DNA of 64,000 nt from Raphanus sativus (lineage: Eukaryota > Streptophyta > Magnoliopsida > Brassicales > Brassicaceae): positions 32,525,288 through 32,589,287 of the forward strand of contig NC_079519.1 in assembly GCF_000801105.2 (NCBI RefSeq). The letters are read 5' to 3'. The notes under the pieces are model-generated. The model was given only the letters and a program-made list of their open reading frames with translations. It was not told the DNA's origin and did not search any database. Position 1 is the stretch's first letter, and each line of letters starts with the position of its first letter. A program made the translations under genes and the position numbers. Positions 35,801 through 44,099 of this stretch are shown piece by piece.

Positions 35801-38081
35801 GTGGATCGTATCAGGCAAAGGTCCCATGGCTGGACTACTAGATTTTTATCGGGTGCTGGCAAACTGGTTTTACTAAAATCAGTATTAGCAGCGATGCCAG
35901 CATATACCATGTCATGCTTCAAGCTGCCCCAATCCCTTTGCAAGCAAATTCAATCTGTTTTAACCAGGTTTTGGTGGGACCTGAAACCGGAACAGAAGCG
36001 ACTATGCTGGGTCTCTTGGGATAGGCTTACAATGCCAAAATCTGTTGGAGGGCTTGGATTTAGAGATATAGAAAACTTCAATGATGCCCTATTAGCAAAA
36101 ATATCCTGGAGATTGCTGAAGGACCCAACTTCTCTTCTTGCACAGACACTACTCGGCAAGTATTGTCGAAATGAGAGCTTTCTTGAGTGTGGGACATCGG
36201 GAGCAATGTCTCACGGTTGGCGGGGAATCCTTGCTGGACGAGAAGTGTTAAAACTTGGGATGGGATGGGCTATAGGTACTGGGGGGAACGTTAATCTCTG
36301 GAAGGAAAGCTGGCTATCAACCAATGGATCCTTACGACCAATAGGTCCCCCAACCTTTGAAGAGCAGGAACTAACAGTGAGAGACCTCTTGATCCCGAAC
36401 TCGGCAGAGTGGGACGTCTCAGCTATCCGTGCCCATTTACCACAGTATGAAAGCTCTATTAGACTTCTCCAACCGAGCTCCTTCAATATGGAAGATACAC
36501 TGGTCTGGTTGCCGGAGAAGTCGGGTTGTTATTCCACAAAGTCTGGCTATGCGCTGACTAAACTCGCCGGAGAAAACAGAGCTCATCATCAGAATACGGC
36601 TCAGTTCAGCTGGAAGGCTAGTATATGGAATATCGATACCTCCCCCAAATTGAAACTCTTCTTGTGGAAATTGGCGAATCGTGCCTTACCTGTTGGGGAA
36701 GCTTTGGCCAGAAGAGGGATTGCAGCTACAACAACTTGTAAACGTTGCGGTGCCATTGAGAGTGAGATCCATACCTTTTTCCGATGCCCTTTTGCTGAAA
36801 AAGTTTGGGATCTTATCCCGGCGCTGCACAAACCGATTAGCTCAACCTCCAATATTCTGAACCTCATCGACATCAGCAAGAAGATGATCACTCTACCACC
36901 TGCAGGTATCACTAAACCTCTGTTCCCCTGGCTGTTATGGAACCTATGGACATGCAGGAATCAACTCCTGTTTGAAGACAAAAAGTTCTCTGAGGTTGAG
37001 GTCCTAAACAAGTCAATCAGAGACGCAAGGGAGTGGAGTAATGCCCAAGCCATACCTGTATCAAATCCTCCAGCTCCCCCGCCTCCTAGCGCTCTCAATT
37101 ACTCTTCCACTGCTACTGCTTGTTTTACAGATGGAGCGTGGGATAATGTCACTAAAACTGGCGGGATGGGATGGTGTTTCCATGATCACTTGGGTTCAGT
37201 AACTCTACAAGGTGCTGATGCAAAGAGATATGTCGGCTCTGCTTTGATGGCAGAGACTCTAGCTCTTAAAATGGCACTGACAACCGCAGTTCGCAATGAT
37301 ATCCTCGACCTGAGGTGTTTTTCAGACTCTCGCAGTCTTGTTTCTCTGCTCACGACAAATACATCCGTTGTTGAGCTCCAAGGGATCCTCCACGACATCC
37401 GCGTGTTGAGTAGTTCCCTTAACTCTATCTCTTTTCATTACATTTCTCGTTTAGAGAATGGATTTGCGGACGGGCTAGCTAAGTCTGCTCTCGCCCTTTG
37501 TATGAACTCACCTCCCTCGATGGAGTAACTATCTAGTTTCTAATGAATGAATGAAGTATGGTTTGAACAAAAAAAAAAAAAAAAAAAAAAATAATTTAAC
37601 TTTCACTATTTTCTTTTGCTATTTAGATAATAATTTCCAGAAAATTACTAGTCATATATACCTTTCGATCTGATTATAAAAAAGCAAAAAGAACAATTAC
37701 TAATTAATAGTATGTTATTTGGTAATTCATTACACGACCTATAAAACATTTGAAAAATAAAATTAGGAGAGACATGTGCAGCGTTTGCATGTTCTTACCA
37801 ATGTAATCAGCAATAGTTTTGCCATTGCTAAAACGGCCGGTAGGTTTGCCTCCTTCAAAATCAGAACCATAAGGTGCAAAATTCGATTTGATTTTAGTCG
37901 AAAGATAATTATTGTTCCCAGAATCAACCAATGAATCTCCTATAACATATAAAGCTTGAAAATTCCCTCCAAAAAGCACAGCTTCTTGTTTTAATGGCTG
38001 CGAGACAATGGCGGAAACATTGAGAAGACAGAAGACGAAGAGCCAAAGAAGGCATGGCTTTGGAGAAGAAGGCAATTCCAT
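29802..38081 (-). CDS. GDSL esterase/lipase, tandem copy B, intron 1 holds a LINE
   Basis: Exons: 38081-37799, 31087-30957, 30862-30638, 30260-29802; lengths 283, 131, 225 and 459 bp, identical to copy A, giving 365 residues with no stop or frameshift. The signal peptide, G-D-S-L nucleophile, G-I-N-D block and D-P-F-H-P triad residues are all kept. Most changes from copy A are conservative (for example KANFAP to KSNFAP). Intron 1 is 6711 bp instead of 336 bp because a full-length LINE is inserted in antisense orientation. All splice sites are intact, so the gene could still be expressed if the long intron is spliced, but LINE poly(A) signals on the other strand and intron length may lower output. 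Its 3' flank repeats that of copy A, defining the tandem duplication. Confidence 0.85.
31338..31379 (+). repeat. Two tandem 21-bp units in the LINE leader
   Basis: CCTGGTTTTCCACCGCAGT is repeated back to back with one change. It is shortly upstream of ORF1; tandem leader repeats often carry promoter activity in LINEs, which is inference here. Confidence 0.6.
31716..33506 (+). CDS. LINE ORF1: DUF4283/CCHC nucleic-acid-binding protein
   Basis: A 596-residue frame from the first ATG (31716, [10 protein letters not shown]); a longer reading from 31674 would need a TTG start. The N-terminal third (about residues 35-190: [49 protein letters not shown]) is a DUF4283 domain, usual in plant LINE gag-like proteins. 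It is followed by a single zinc knuckle [14 protein letters not shown] (CX2CX4HX4C, about 202-215). The rest is Arg/Ser/Pro-rich, basic and probably disordered. It should coat LINE RNA and escort it to the nucleus. Its stop lies 5 bp before ORF2, in another frame. Confidence 0.93.
   Translation: MSRRYSSREKEKWISNPSRPSKRPPIQLPEADCSNLIEEHRFTLIGRVTNEAMQNTRALVDFFLGHWQVVGSITGRALGPQLFQFKFESEKDLQAILSKAPYHFKRWMIILQRWEPIVSDLFPATLPFWVTIHGVPLHYWSDKALRLIGAELGPVETTDAENCRIRVIINGLKPLERFLEISLKSGETKQVEVEYEKLEKHCFSCRSLSHEAGNCPTKPISTVSSSQDLGISQKRTLDRIAESRKRADNRKLSRFSPYDRGVGEPNNSRRPDYNSREHYQNHNEHLGRHDSRREIEREGNYPSRQYYSSSEDREGHRPYPQATGKLPPIRGNSHVSLRPQGMRSTNSASKSYWRPVSSGGAGMGGQSNSIQSQVSHTPSPKTQREPMIPAASPQTPRISTTSGERRSALERLSGAPTRVPLLQNGVANSDSGRLQEVNIQYLEDALPYQTPPEHMRPSSSKMVVAGSVQNPEEETGSPIRTLSEDRAHVSLRLGPMPPDESPLPVLAKTSGTAGGKKKSTRAPSTRRVNRSPIQGVSLNKRRLAKTQGSPKRKLVVDPKDKAKGKAPAKGGRPSTTLIPAITKKRADFRTAPSSLP
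33512..37528 (+). CDS. LINE ORF2: endonuclease, reverse transcriptase, RNase H
   Basis: A 1338-residue frame. Residues 1 to about 225 form an APE-type endonuclease (S-W-N-C-Q-G start, M-E-T-K, G-D-F-N-D, G-S-D-H-R-P). The reverse transcriptase at about 440-740 has [43 protein letters not shown], the catalytic L-F-A-D-D at about 675-679, and Y-L-G-L-P. A zf-RVT domain near 1015-1095 has the C-K-R-C...H-x-F-x-C pattern. A C-terminal RNase H (about 1190-1320) retains its four acidic residues in FTDGAW, MAETLAL, FSDSRS and FADGLAK. The RNase H is a known trait of one plant L1 lineage. No stop or frameshift, so the protein could be active in target-primed reverse transcription. Confidence 0.96.
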   Translation: MSWNCQGIRNPLTVQRLREIRSKLSPDIMFLMETKNQDEAVFNMYRGSEYSHHFTVPPDGLSGGLALSWKSDVQLDVLYSSPNIIDTCITSHKKTFYVSYVYGAPRQEERAAFWSKLSELGALRNDAWLITGDFNDLLSNSEKVGGPPRWEGSFLSFRSFVTQHGIWDLQHSGNSLSWRGTRYSHFIQSRLDRAMANVEWSEMFPTGRCEYHRFEGSDHRPVLTLFDSNLLKKKKGLFRFDRRLREKPEIRALVEDAWCLQPDDSVLTKICRVRSKIVEWTKRQNQNSRELIQTSQAQLETALSASTPDPDLILSLQGILSKAYAEEEEYWRQRSRIQWLSCGDKNSSFFHSVTRGRRALNKFAVIEDETGNAFFEEKQITQTIASFYQDIFSSRSTGDLSVVREVLTPKVTPEMNHLLIAVPSDLEIKQAVFSINVDKAPGPDGFSAGFYQSFWDIIGPDVSGDIRSFFTAGELQRRQNETHVRLIPKISGPRKVADYRPIALCNTHYKIIAKILTKRLQPLLSQLISRHQSAFVPGRAISDNVLITHEILYYLRTSAARQRCSMAVKTDMSKAYDRIEWDFLREVMERLGFHSVWISWIMECVSSVSYSFLINGAPQGSVLPTRGLRQGDPLSPYLFILCTEVLSGLCNKAQENGTLTGVKVARSCPPINHLLFADDTMFFCRSDRASCETLVSILTRYELASGQCINRNKSAITFSSKTLPGTKRNVKSALGIGQEGGIGKYLGLPEHFGRRKRDIFASLVDRIRQRSHGWTTRFLSGAGKLVLLKSVLAAMPAYTMSCFKLPQSLCKQIQSVLTRFWWDLKPEQKRLCWVSWDRLTMPKSVGGLGFRDIENFNDALLAKISWRLLKDPTSLLAQTLLGKYCRNESFLECGTSGAMSHGWRGILAGREVLKLGMGWAIGTGGNVNLWKESWLSTNGSLRPIGPPTFEEQELTVRDLLIPNSAEWDVSAIRAHLPQYESSIRLLQPSSFNMEDTLVWLPEKSGCYSTKSGYALTKLAGENRAHHQNTAQFSWKASIWNIDTSPKLKLFLWKLANRALPVGEALARRGIAATTTCKRCGAIESEIHTFFRCPFAEKVWDLIPALHKPISSTSNILNLIDISKKMITLPPAGITKPLFPWLLWNLWTCRNQLLFEDKKFSEVEVLNKSIRDAREWSNAQAIPVSNPPAPPPPSALNYSSTATACFTDGAWDNVTKTGGMGWCFHDHLGSVTLQGADAKRYVGSALMAETLALKMALTTAVRNDILDLRCFSDSRSLVSLLTTNTSVVELQGILHDIRVLSSSLNSISFHYISRLENGFADGLAKSALALCMNSPPSME

Positions 38082-39107
38082 TTATATCTTCTTCTTTTTC
38101 TTGATTAGAGAAATAAAGAAGAAGATATTAAATGAATCTTGCAAATTGGAAACCTCAACGATGGGAGACTATATATAAGCGGTTTGGCAAGTATCAAACA
38201 GTTTTCATACTAAAAACAAATGGCAAAACTAAAAATTATCATTAACTATTATTAAACAAACCTATATATGATCTGAAGGGTAAACTTTACCGACCACTTA
38301 AAAATAACTAAGCCTATGTATGGAAACTAAAATTCACTACTTTTGTTTTTATGTAATTATAGTATCCTTAGGCTTGAATTTACATGTATTTCTCTATTTG
38401 CAGTTTTGAATGTTTACTGAATATGATTAGTTTACATTAGACTTTCACACTATTTGTTTTTTATATTAATGGTATAAAACACTATATAATCAGATCATAA
38501 AATTTATAATGTATTATCTGTTTTAGTCTGATTAAAATTTTCAGAACTTGGTTAGAATAGTTGAACCATTTAACGGTTGATTCTACTATACTATCGAATC
38601 AGGATTTGGTCTGTTTCTTAAAACATTACTACATAAATAAATAAATCAAAGAATAATGAATCATGGTTGATAAAAAATAATTAACTCTATTGTTAAAGTA
38701 GAAACTCGAAAAAAAATTAATTTTACCACAACTTTGATATCACTTTTCAAATTTATCTTCAAATGATAACCATTATCATAAGAAATTTTAAATTGTTACA
38801 AAAAAATTAAACGAATCTCCTAAATCATTTATAAATGTTAAATAACTATTTAATTTATAGGATCATAAACTCAACCCCTCTCTTTAGATACCAAACCCTA
38901 AACAATAATCATTAATTCTAAACTCAAATGTTAAAGTATTTTTTTATTGAAAATGTCTTTTAAAAATGATATCCATTTTATGGTAATTCAAACAATTTAT
39001 CTAGAAACTCGACTCAGTGTATACCCTAATTGGTGTTTGAAACATATTTTGGTCTAAATTTTAAGTTTTATATCAATTTTTTGAACAAAGATTAAAAATA
39101 ACTTATA
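38082..39107. other. 5' flank of GDSL copy B and AT-rich DNA
   Basis: The first 290 bp duplicate the promoter of copy A, including the TATA box at 38169-38178. Similarity ends near 38370. The rest is AT-rich with a degenerate stretch rich in TTGAACC/GGTT words at 38540-38640. No gene is seen. Confidence 0.55.
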
Positions 39108-39342
39108 CTCCTTCTGTTTCACAAAGCGTTGTAAATTTTTTTTTGTTTAATAAAGAGTGTCGTTTTGTATTTCCAATACAAAATTTTAAACAAAAGTCTA
39201 ATTTTATCCCTGTTATTTTAATGCATTAATTAGAAAGAAAAATTTGTTTAGTATGTAAACAAAGGTAAAATAGAGTTTTTAAATAACTTTTCAATATATG
39301 TGCAAAGTTTCCAAGAGACAATATCATGAAACAGAGGGAATA
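39106..39342. mobile_element. Stowaway-like MITE
   Basis: Ends CTCCTTCTGTTTCA (39108) and the complement of TGAAACAGAGGGAA (to 39340) are inverted and flanked by TA dinucleotides, giving a 233-bp element. The CTCCCTCYGTTTC end is the common TA-targeting MITE type. Similar elements occur near 41055 and 50640. Confidence 0.55.
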
Positions 39343-39836
39343 GCAGATAAAACCAACAACTAAACACACATAAAAGGAAAAGAAAAAGCAACTCCCAGAG
39401 CTCTAAGAGACAGTACAAACACATTAAAAACATAAGTTAACTAGATAAAAAATCAGCTTGGCCTAGAAGTAATCATTGCCAAATGAGAAAAATGTCTTTA
39501 ATAAATCGTATATAAGACCATGCTCGCTAGAATTCGGTTTTCCCAAGCCTACACTAGTAGATTTACACCAGCCCTTGCAGCTTAGCGGATTACCAACCGA
39601 CGAGTAGCCCGATCAATCCCAACCACCACCGCTAGTAAAAGATAGGGTACCTGAGAGTTATTGACCTCTAGTCGCACTAAAAAGCTCTATTTGCGCCAAC
39701 AAGCTAATAATATCTAGATCAATGAAACCACACTTATTGGACTCGACCTTTAGAGACAAGTGAGAGCCAAAGCAGGAAGATGAATGCAATGCGAGCCACA
39801 TCTTGATATTTCTCTTTCAACAGTGCAAAATGGACA

Positions 39837-39846
<10 letters not shown>

Positions 39847-39895
<49 letters not shown>
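39847..39895. repeat. (AT)n microsatellite
   Basis: About 24 uninterrupted AT units. The small IYIYIY-type frames on both strands here are translations of this repeat, not genes. Confidence 0.95.
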
Positions 39896-39898
<3 letters not shown>

Positions 39899-39944
39899 TT
39901 ATTGTCCGAACAAATTGTACTCTCTTTACTTCACAGTACATTAA

Positions 39945-40786
39945 CACAACAAGAAACCATTTTTTTTTTCCCTCTAGATTGAATTAAAAAGCCCAAAGGC
40001 CATAAACCATTACAACTCTAAAAAAAAAACCGAAAGCCCAATAAACAAATGGGCTGAAAATTACAAACAAGAAAGTTGGACCTAAAGCCCACACTTCCAG
40101 GCCCACACCATCACCGACACAATCGAGGCGAGTCGTCCACACGTTTCAATCTCCCGCATCGCGGAGACACGCGTCACGCCCTCGCCATCCCGATCAACAC
40201 CACTACGCCTCACCGTGAAATCGCCGCGCCGGAACCTCTTGTTCGTCGGCGCACGCCTGATCTTCTTCTCGAATAACGCCGGAGGCCGTAGCTACAATCG
40301 TCTTTGCTTCGTCTGAACTTTAGCGGAGAGCTTCATCGAGGATCTCTCGAGATCTCACACCACCCAAAGCCATCGAACTCCCAAACAAACAGATCCATAA
40401 AGAGAAAAGAAAATAAACAAACCCTAATACAACCGCCGTTGACTACAGGAGAGCTAAACGGCGAGAACGCTAGAGCCGGCCGTTCTCCTTTAACGGAAAG
40501 GAACCACGCCGGGAACAAAAGCCGAACGCCCACCGCTTGAAGGATGCGACGCCGGGAGCAACAGCCGAACGCCCACTGCGAGATTGGTGCGACGCCGGAG
40601 ACTTAAGGAAGTAGCTTACATGGACTGAAGGATGGTATAGATCAAGGGCCGGACCGACGGCGGCTGTGGAAGCCCCACCGTCGGCCGGATTTACAGATCT
40701 CACTTTCGCCTTTCTCTCTCTATCGCCTTTCTCTCTCTCTTGAACACACGCGCAAGCTCTTCCAATCGTTCACAACAAGAAACCAT
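39945..40786 (-). mobile_element. 810-bp A-tailed retroposon with perfect 16-bp target duplication
   Basis: The element lies at 39961-40770 on the minus strand. CACAACAAGAAACCAT is present at both ends (39945-39960 and 40771-40786). At the low-coordinate end a T run (A tail on the minus strand) follows the duplication directly, so it was inserted by target-primed reverse transcription. The body is GC-rich near its 5' end, has a tandem-like pair of GCCGAACGCCCAC words (about 40520-40580) and many CTCTCT tracts. Downstream it carries GGGCTTT/GGCCCA words. I find no LINE domain, RNA polymerase III box or complete gene. It could be a non-autonomous LINE derivative or a processed copy of an unknown transcript. 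The antisense frames (40076, 40304) are not credible. Confidence 0.72.
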
Positions 40787-41303
40787 ACTAAGCCATGTTT
40801 GAGAATTGATCGATAAAATTCAAGGCTGGTCTTTTCGTGCTAGCTATTCAACTTTTAAACCAATAGTTATAGTATACAGTATATAGGTTAGCCATTTAGT
40901 ATTGACCTTAGTGGTATAAAGGTCAACAATCAGGGTAAATTTGAGATAAGCTTCACACAGCTATAATAAATGTGATTCATCAAGTATACACATTAATTAA
41001 CTTCCCAACACTTCCAACTATGTTCTTAAGTTTAATGAATCTTAATAAATTATAATTTATCCTTTTCATATTAAGTGTAGTTGTAGAGAAAAATTTTCGT
41101 TGCAAAACAAATGTCTTTTTAGCATTTTAATGCAGAATTTATTAATTTTATTATCAAGATTATTTTCTATTGGTTGAAATAAGAATATGTGTATTGATAA
41201 TGATACTTTTATATATAAAATTAATAAAACTAAATGATTTTTTAATATGTGTACACAAGTTTAAAGTGATACTTATTATGAAACAGAGAGTATAATGAGT
41301 TTA
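40787..41303. other. AT-rich DNA with a degraded Stowaway-like MITE
   Basis: A left end ATCCTTTTCATATTAAGTG near 41058 and a right end with AATAAGTATCACTT / TACTCTCTGTTTC character near 41260-41293 are inverted. They match the MITEs at 39108 and 50640. No gene is seen. Confidence 0.4.
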
Positions 41304-42320
41304 GAGCATCTCCAAAAAGACACTCTATAACTTCATATTTGAAGTTTTTTTGTTCTCCAAAAGAAAACTTCAAAACTTTAAATTTGAAAATTTTAGTAGT
41401 GAAACTTCAAATATAGAGTGTCACTACTCAAAACTTCAAATTTGAAGTTTCACATTTTTATTTGCATTTTGGTCATTACAATTACATATTACATTTTATG
41501 ATTCTTAGATATTTTGTTGTTTATCATTTTAATCATTTAAAAAATCATATCTTATAATATTCAATATTTGTTTTCATAAATTTTAGTTTTACACACAAAA
41601 CTAAATATAAACCTTAAACTAGGAAGTTTTAAGGTTTAAAAACATCTTTAGACTTCAAATATGAAGTTTAAAACAATCTTCTAAACTATTAAAACTGAAA
41701 TACAAATTTAAATTCACCCTTAATTTTCCTTAATAATTACAATCTTATGTCACTGGCTTAATAAATTGTAGTTTTCTAAAAAACATCTCAGTTTCCAAAT
41801 AATAATAAAAATAGTTTATAGGTCGTTTACAAAAAAACTGCTGCCATATTAACTACTTTACATATCTACACCAAAAATCTAGAATATATCTTTAGTGTGA
41901 TACGCTTTGTTTTTAACAATCCTTATTCATAAGTTTTTATAAATATCTTTCCACTTACTAACTTTAAAAAAGAATATATCAAAGTATAAAATCCCTCCAA
42001 TCAATGAAACATCTAATTATTAAATACGAAAATGATTAGCTCACTGATAAGAAATCGCCATTGTACTTATATCTATTATTATAAAGAAAAGGGGACTCTC
42101 TTCTCCTTCATCCATGTCAAATAATAGTGTTACCAGAGAGAGACACGTGTCCAAAACGCAAATCCACTGCGTTTCATTAAACTCTCAGCTACGTGGCTTC
42201 TTATTAGATATGGGCCTTACATTTTTTCAATTCGGCGAGCCCATTAATGAGTTCCACCAGTTGTAAAGACCGTCGTTTTCGTATTAGGTTTTTCGTCTCC
42301 GCCATTAATGTCGACACAGA

Positions 42321-42373
42321 GTTGATTCAGCTTCTTTTTTTTTTTTTTTTGCTAAAAGTTGATTCAGCTTCTT
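42321..42373 (-). repeat. Micro-insertion (T tract plus tag) in a 16-bp direct repeat
   Basis: GTTGATTCAGCTTCTT occurs at 42321-42336 and 42358-42373. The insert is a T run plus GCTAAA, that is TTTAGC followed by A on the minus strand. Confidence 0.5.
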
Positions 42374-42447
42374 GCTAACGCTCTATATCAATTACAGATT
42401 CCCCATCTTAAAGTCATTCTCAAATCATCACTCACTATCTATCTTGA

Positions 42448-44050
42448 ATGCGATCTTCTTCATGCGAGGAGGCGGTGGAACATAAAAGGGTAAGCTTTCC
42501 TACTATCACATCCATCTTCTCATTCCCTCTAAACAAGAAAGTAAATGTTATCGAGAAAAATGACTAATGCAGCGATCTTCCTTCCGATCTGAAGACCGGA
42601 CGATGCTCCTCCACCTTTCAAGTCCGGTTTCTCCGCTTCTGGGAGGCCAGGAACGTCCGACGCGGCGGCAAACCCATGGGGGTCGACATGTTGCTGCTTG
42701 ATTTCCAGGTTTGTTCTGTTACCCCGTTTGAGTTTGTTATGTTCCTCCGCTGGATTTCAATACTAGATTGTTTTTTTTTACAGTACCGGCAACTTCCACG
42801 TTCTACAGCATAAGACGCCATTCCAAAAGACGTGTACTCTATCTATTATCTCCGGTTAGTGAAGAAGCTTGAAGTCTAACACAAAAAAAAAATTGATTTA
42901 TGCAGTGGAATCTCTTGACGAGGGTTATGATTCTGAATTGAGTTTTCCCATGAGCATCTTATATTTCACACAAGACATGAAAGTTTATGTTTTCATTAAC
43001 ATCTTACTTACTCAGATTTATATGAGATGTTGAAAACATGACCTGTAATTTGGTCCTTTGTGAGTCGTTGAACCAACCTATTGGTTTTCTTTAAACCTCT
43101 GAATTTTCCTGAGCTAAAACCTTATTTTGGCATTTTTTCAGATTTATAGGAACTTCTGCCCGGAACATGGAAGACCTTGACAGTACACCGAGGCTGAGAG
43201 CTATCTTCAGTTTGTAGAAAGAACGCTGAGGAAGCAACATCTGCCTCCCATTGCACTAACTACACTCTGTGAGAATATACTTTCCCCTGCAAAATTTTCC
43301 TTTTCCTTTTGTGAAGCCCTCAAGAAAAAGAAAAAAATACACCATGGAATCCATTGGTTTGATTCACTTTTGTACAAAATTTCTCTATTCCCTGTTGATT
43401 TGAAGGTTCTTTTTTTGGTTTAGCGAAGCACTTGATCGTAGCTTTGTCTACAAAAATGGCGCTGGAAAACATGTCAGCTTTTCCATTAACCTCTGGAACA
43501 ACTTGGCTGAAGACAATTATACTGGTGAGGAAACCATTTCACTATCTCTTCTTCTTACTGATTCTTCAAATGGTGATTAGAAGTTATGTTGTTGCAGTTT
43601 AAATGGAGATTGGGCACCTTTGCTAGATGGTGTGAGAGAACATCCTGACAACTGTACTCGCTTGCAAGCCTTTTGATCTCAGATTTCTACTGCTGCTATA
43701 AAGCCTTACAACACTGTTTTCTTGCCGCATTCTCTATTTGAAAAATCTATCCATTTTCCTAAATTTTGCGAGCTCAGTGTTGCGGTTGTGGTGCGTTGAA
43801 GTTTTGAGCTAGAGTTCTCCCTCAAATGTCTCCATTTTTTCTTTCCTATCTCGAAGTCACCATTGCTCTTTTAGCAGGTCAACCTAACGAATCTGGAACA
43901 TATTAATGAGAACCACATGCATGAAGGAACAAAAGGAATTGGTAATGAGGAATCAGGCGAGCCCGCCAGCAGCACAAAGAAAGGGCAAAATTGCGGTGGC
44001 GATAGAATCAGAGCAGATACACAGTGTCGTTACGATGTGTGATTTGATTG
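42448..44050 (+). pseudogene. Replication-protein-A-like (RPA1/DUF223) relic inside the Helitron
   Basis: The clear exon is 42573-42708, bounded by TGCAG| and |GTTTGT. It reads DLPSDLKTGRCSST followed by RFLRFWEARNVRRGG and MGVDMLLLDFQ, the N-terminal OB-fold signature of RPA70-like/DUF223 proteins common in crucifers and often carried by plant Helitrons. A possible first exon starts at ATG 42448. Beyond 42790, intron-like and exon-like segments continue (for example near 43160 and 43425-43525), but I cannot join them into an open frame, so it is treated as a decayed fragment. Intact relatives bind single-stranded DNA. Confidence 0.55.
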
Positions 44051-44099
44051 GATGATTTCGACGTAAACGTCGTTAGTATTCTGGTGGGATGCAATCAGA

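Larger units (their letters stand above)
31217..37606 (+). mobile_element. Full-length L1-type LINE with 16-bp target duplication
   Basis: The element occupies 31233-37590 (6358 bp). It is bounded by a 16-bp duplication ATAATTTAACTTTCAC (31217-31232 and 37591-37606) and ends in 22 A. The uninserted site is preserved in GDSL copy A, with two substitutions, near 27690-27710. It has a 483-bp leader, two open frames separated by 5 bp, and a 62-bp tail region. Both frames are uninterrupted, which with the perfect duplication points to a young insertion. Its GC content is well above that of the surrounding intron. Confidence 0.93.

Noticed and set aside
39750..39987. Frames with IYIYIY repeats on both strands
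   Set aside because: Translation of the (AT)n microsatellite.
40076..40703. Several 66-78 codon frames on both strands
   Set aside because: They lie within the A-tailed retroposon and show only Arg/Pro/His-biased composition from GC-rich DNA.
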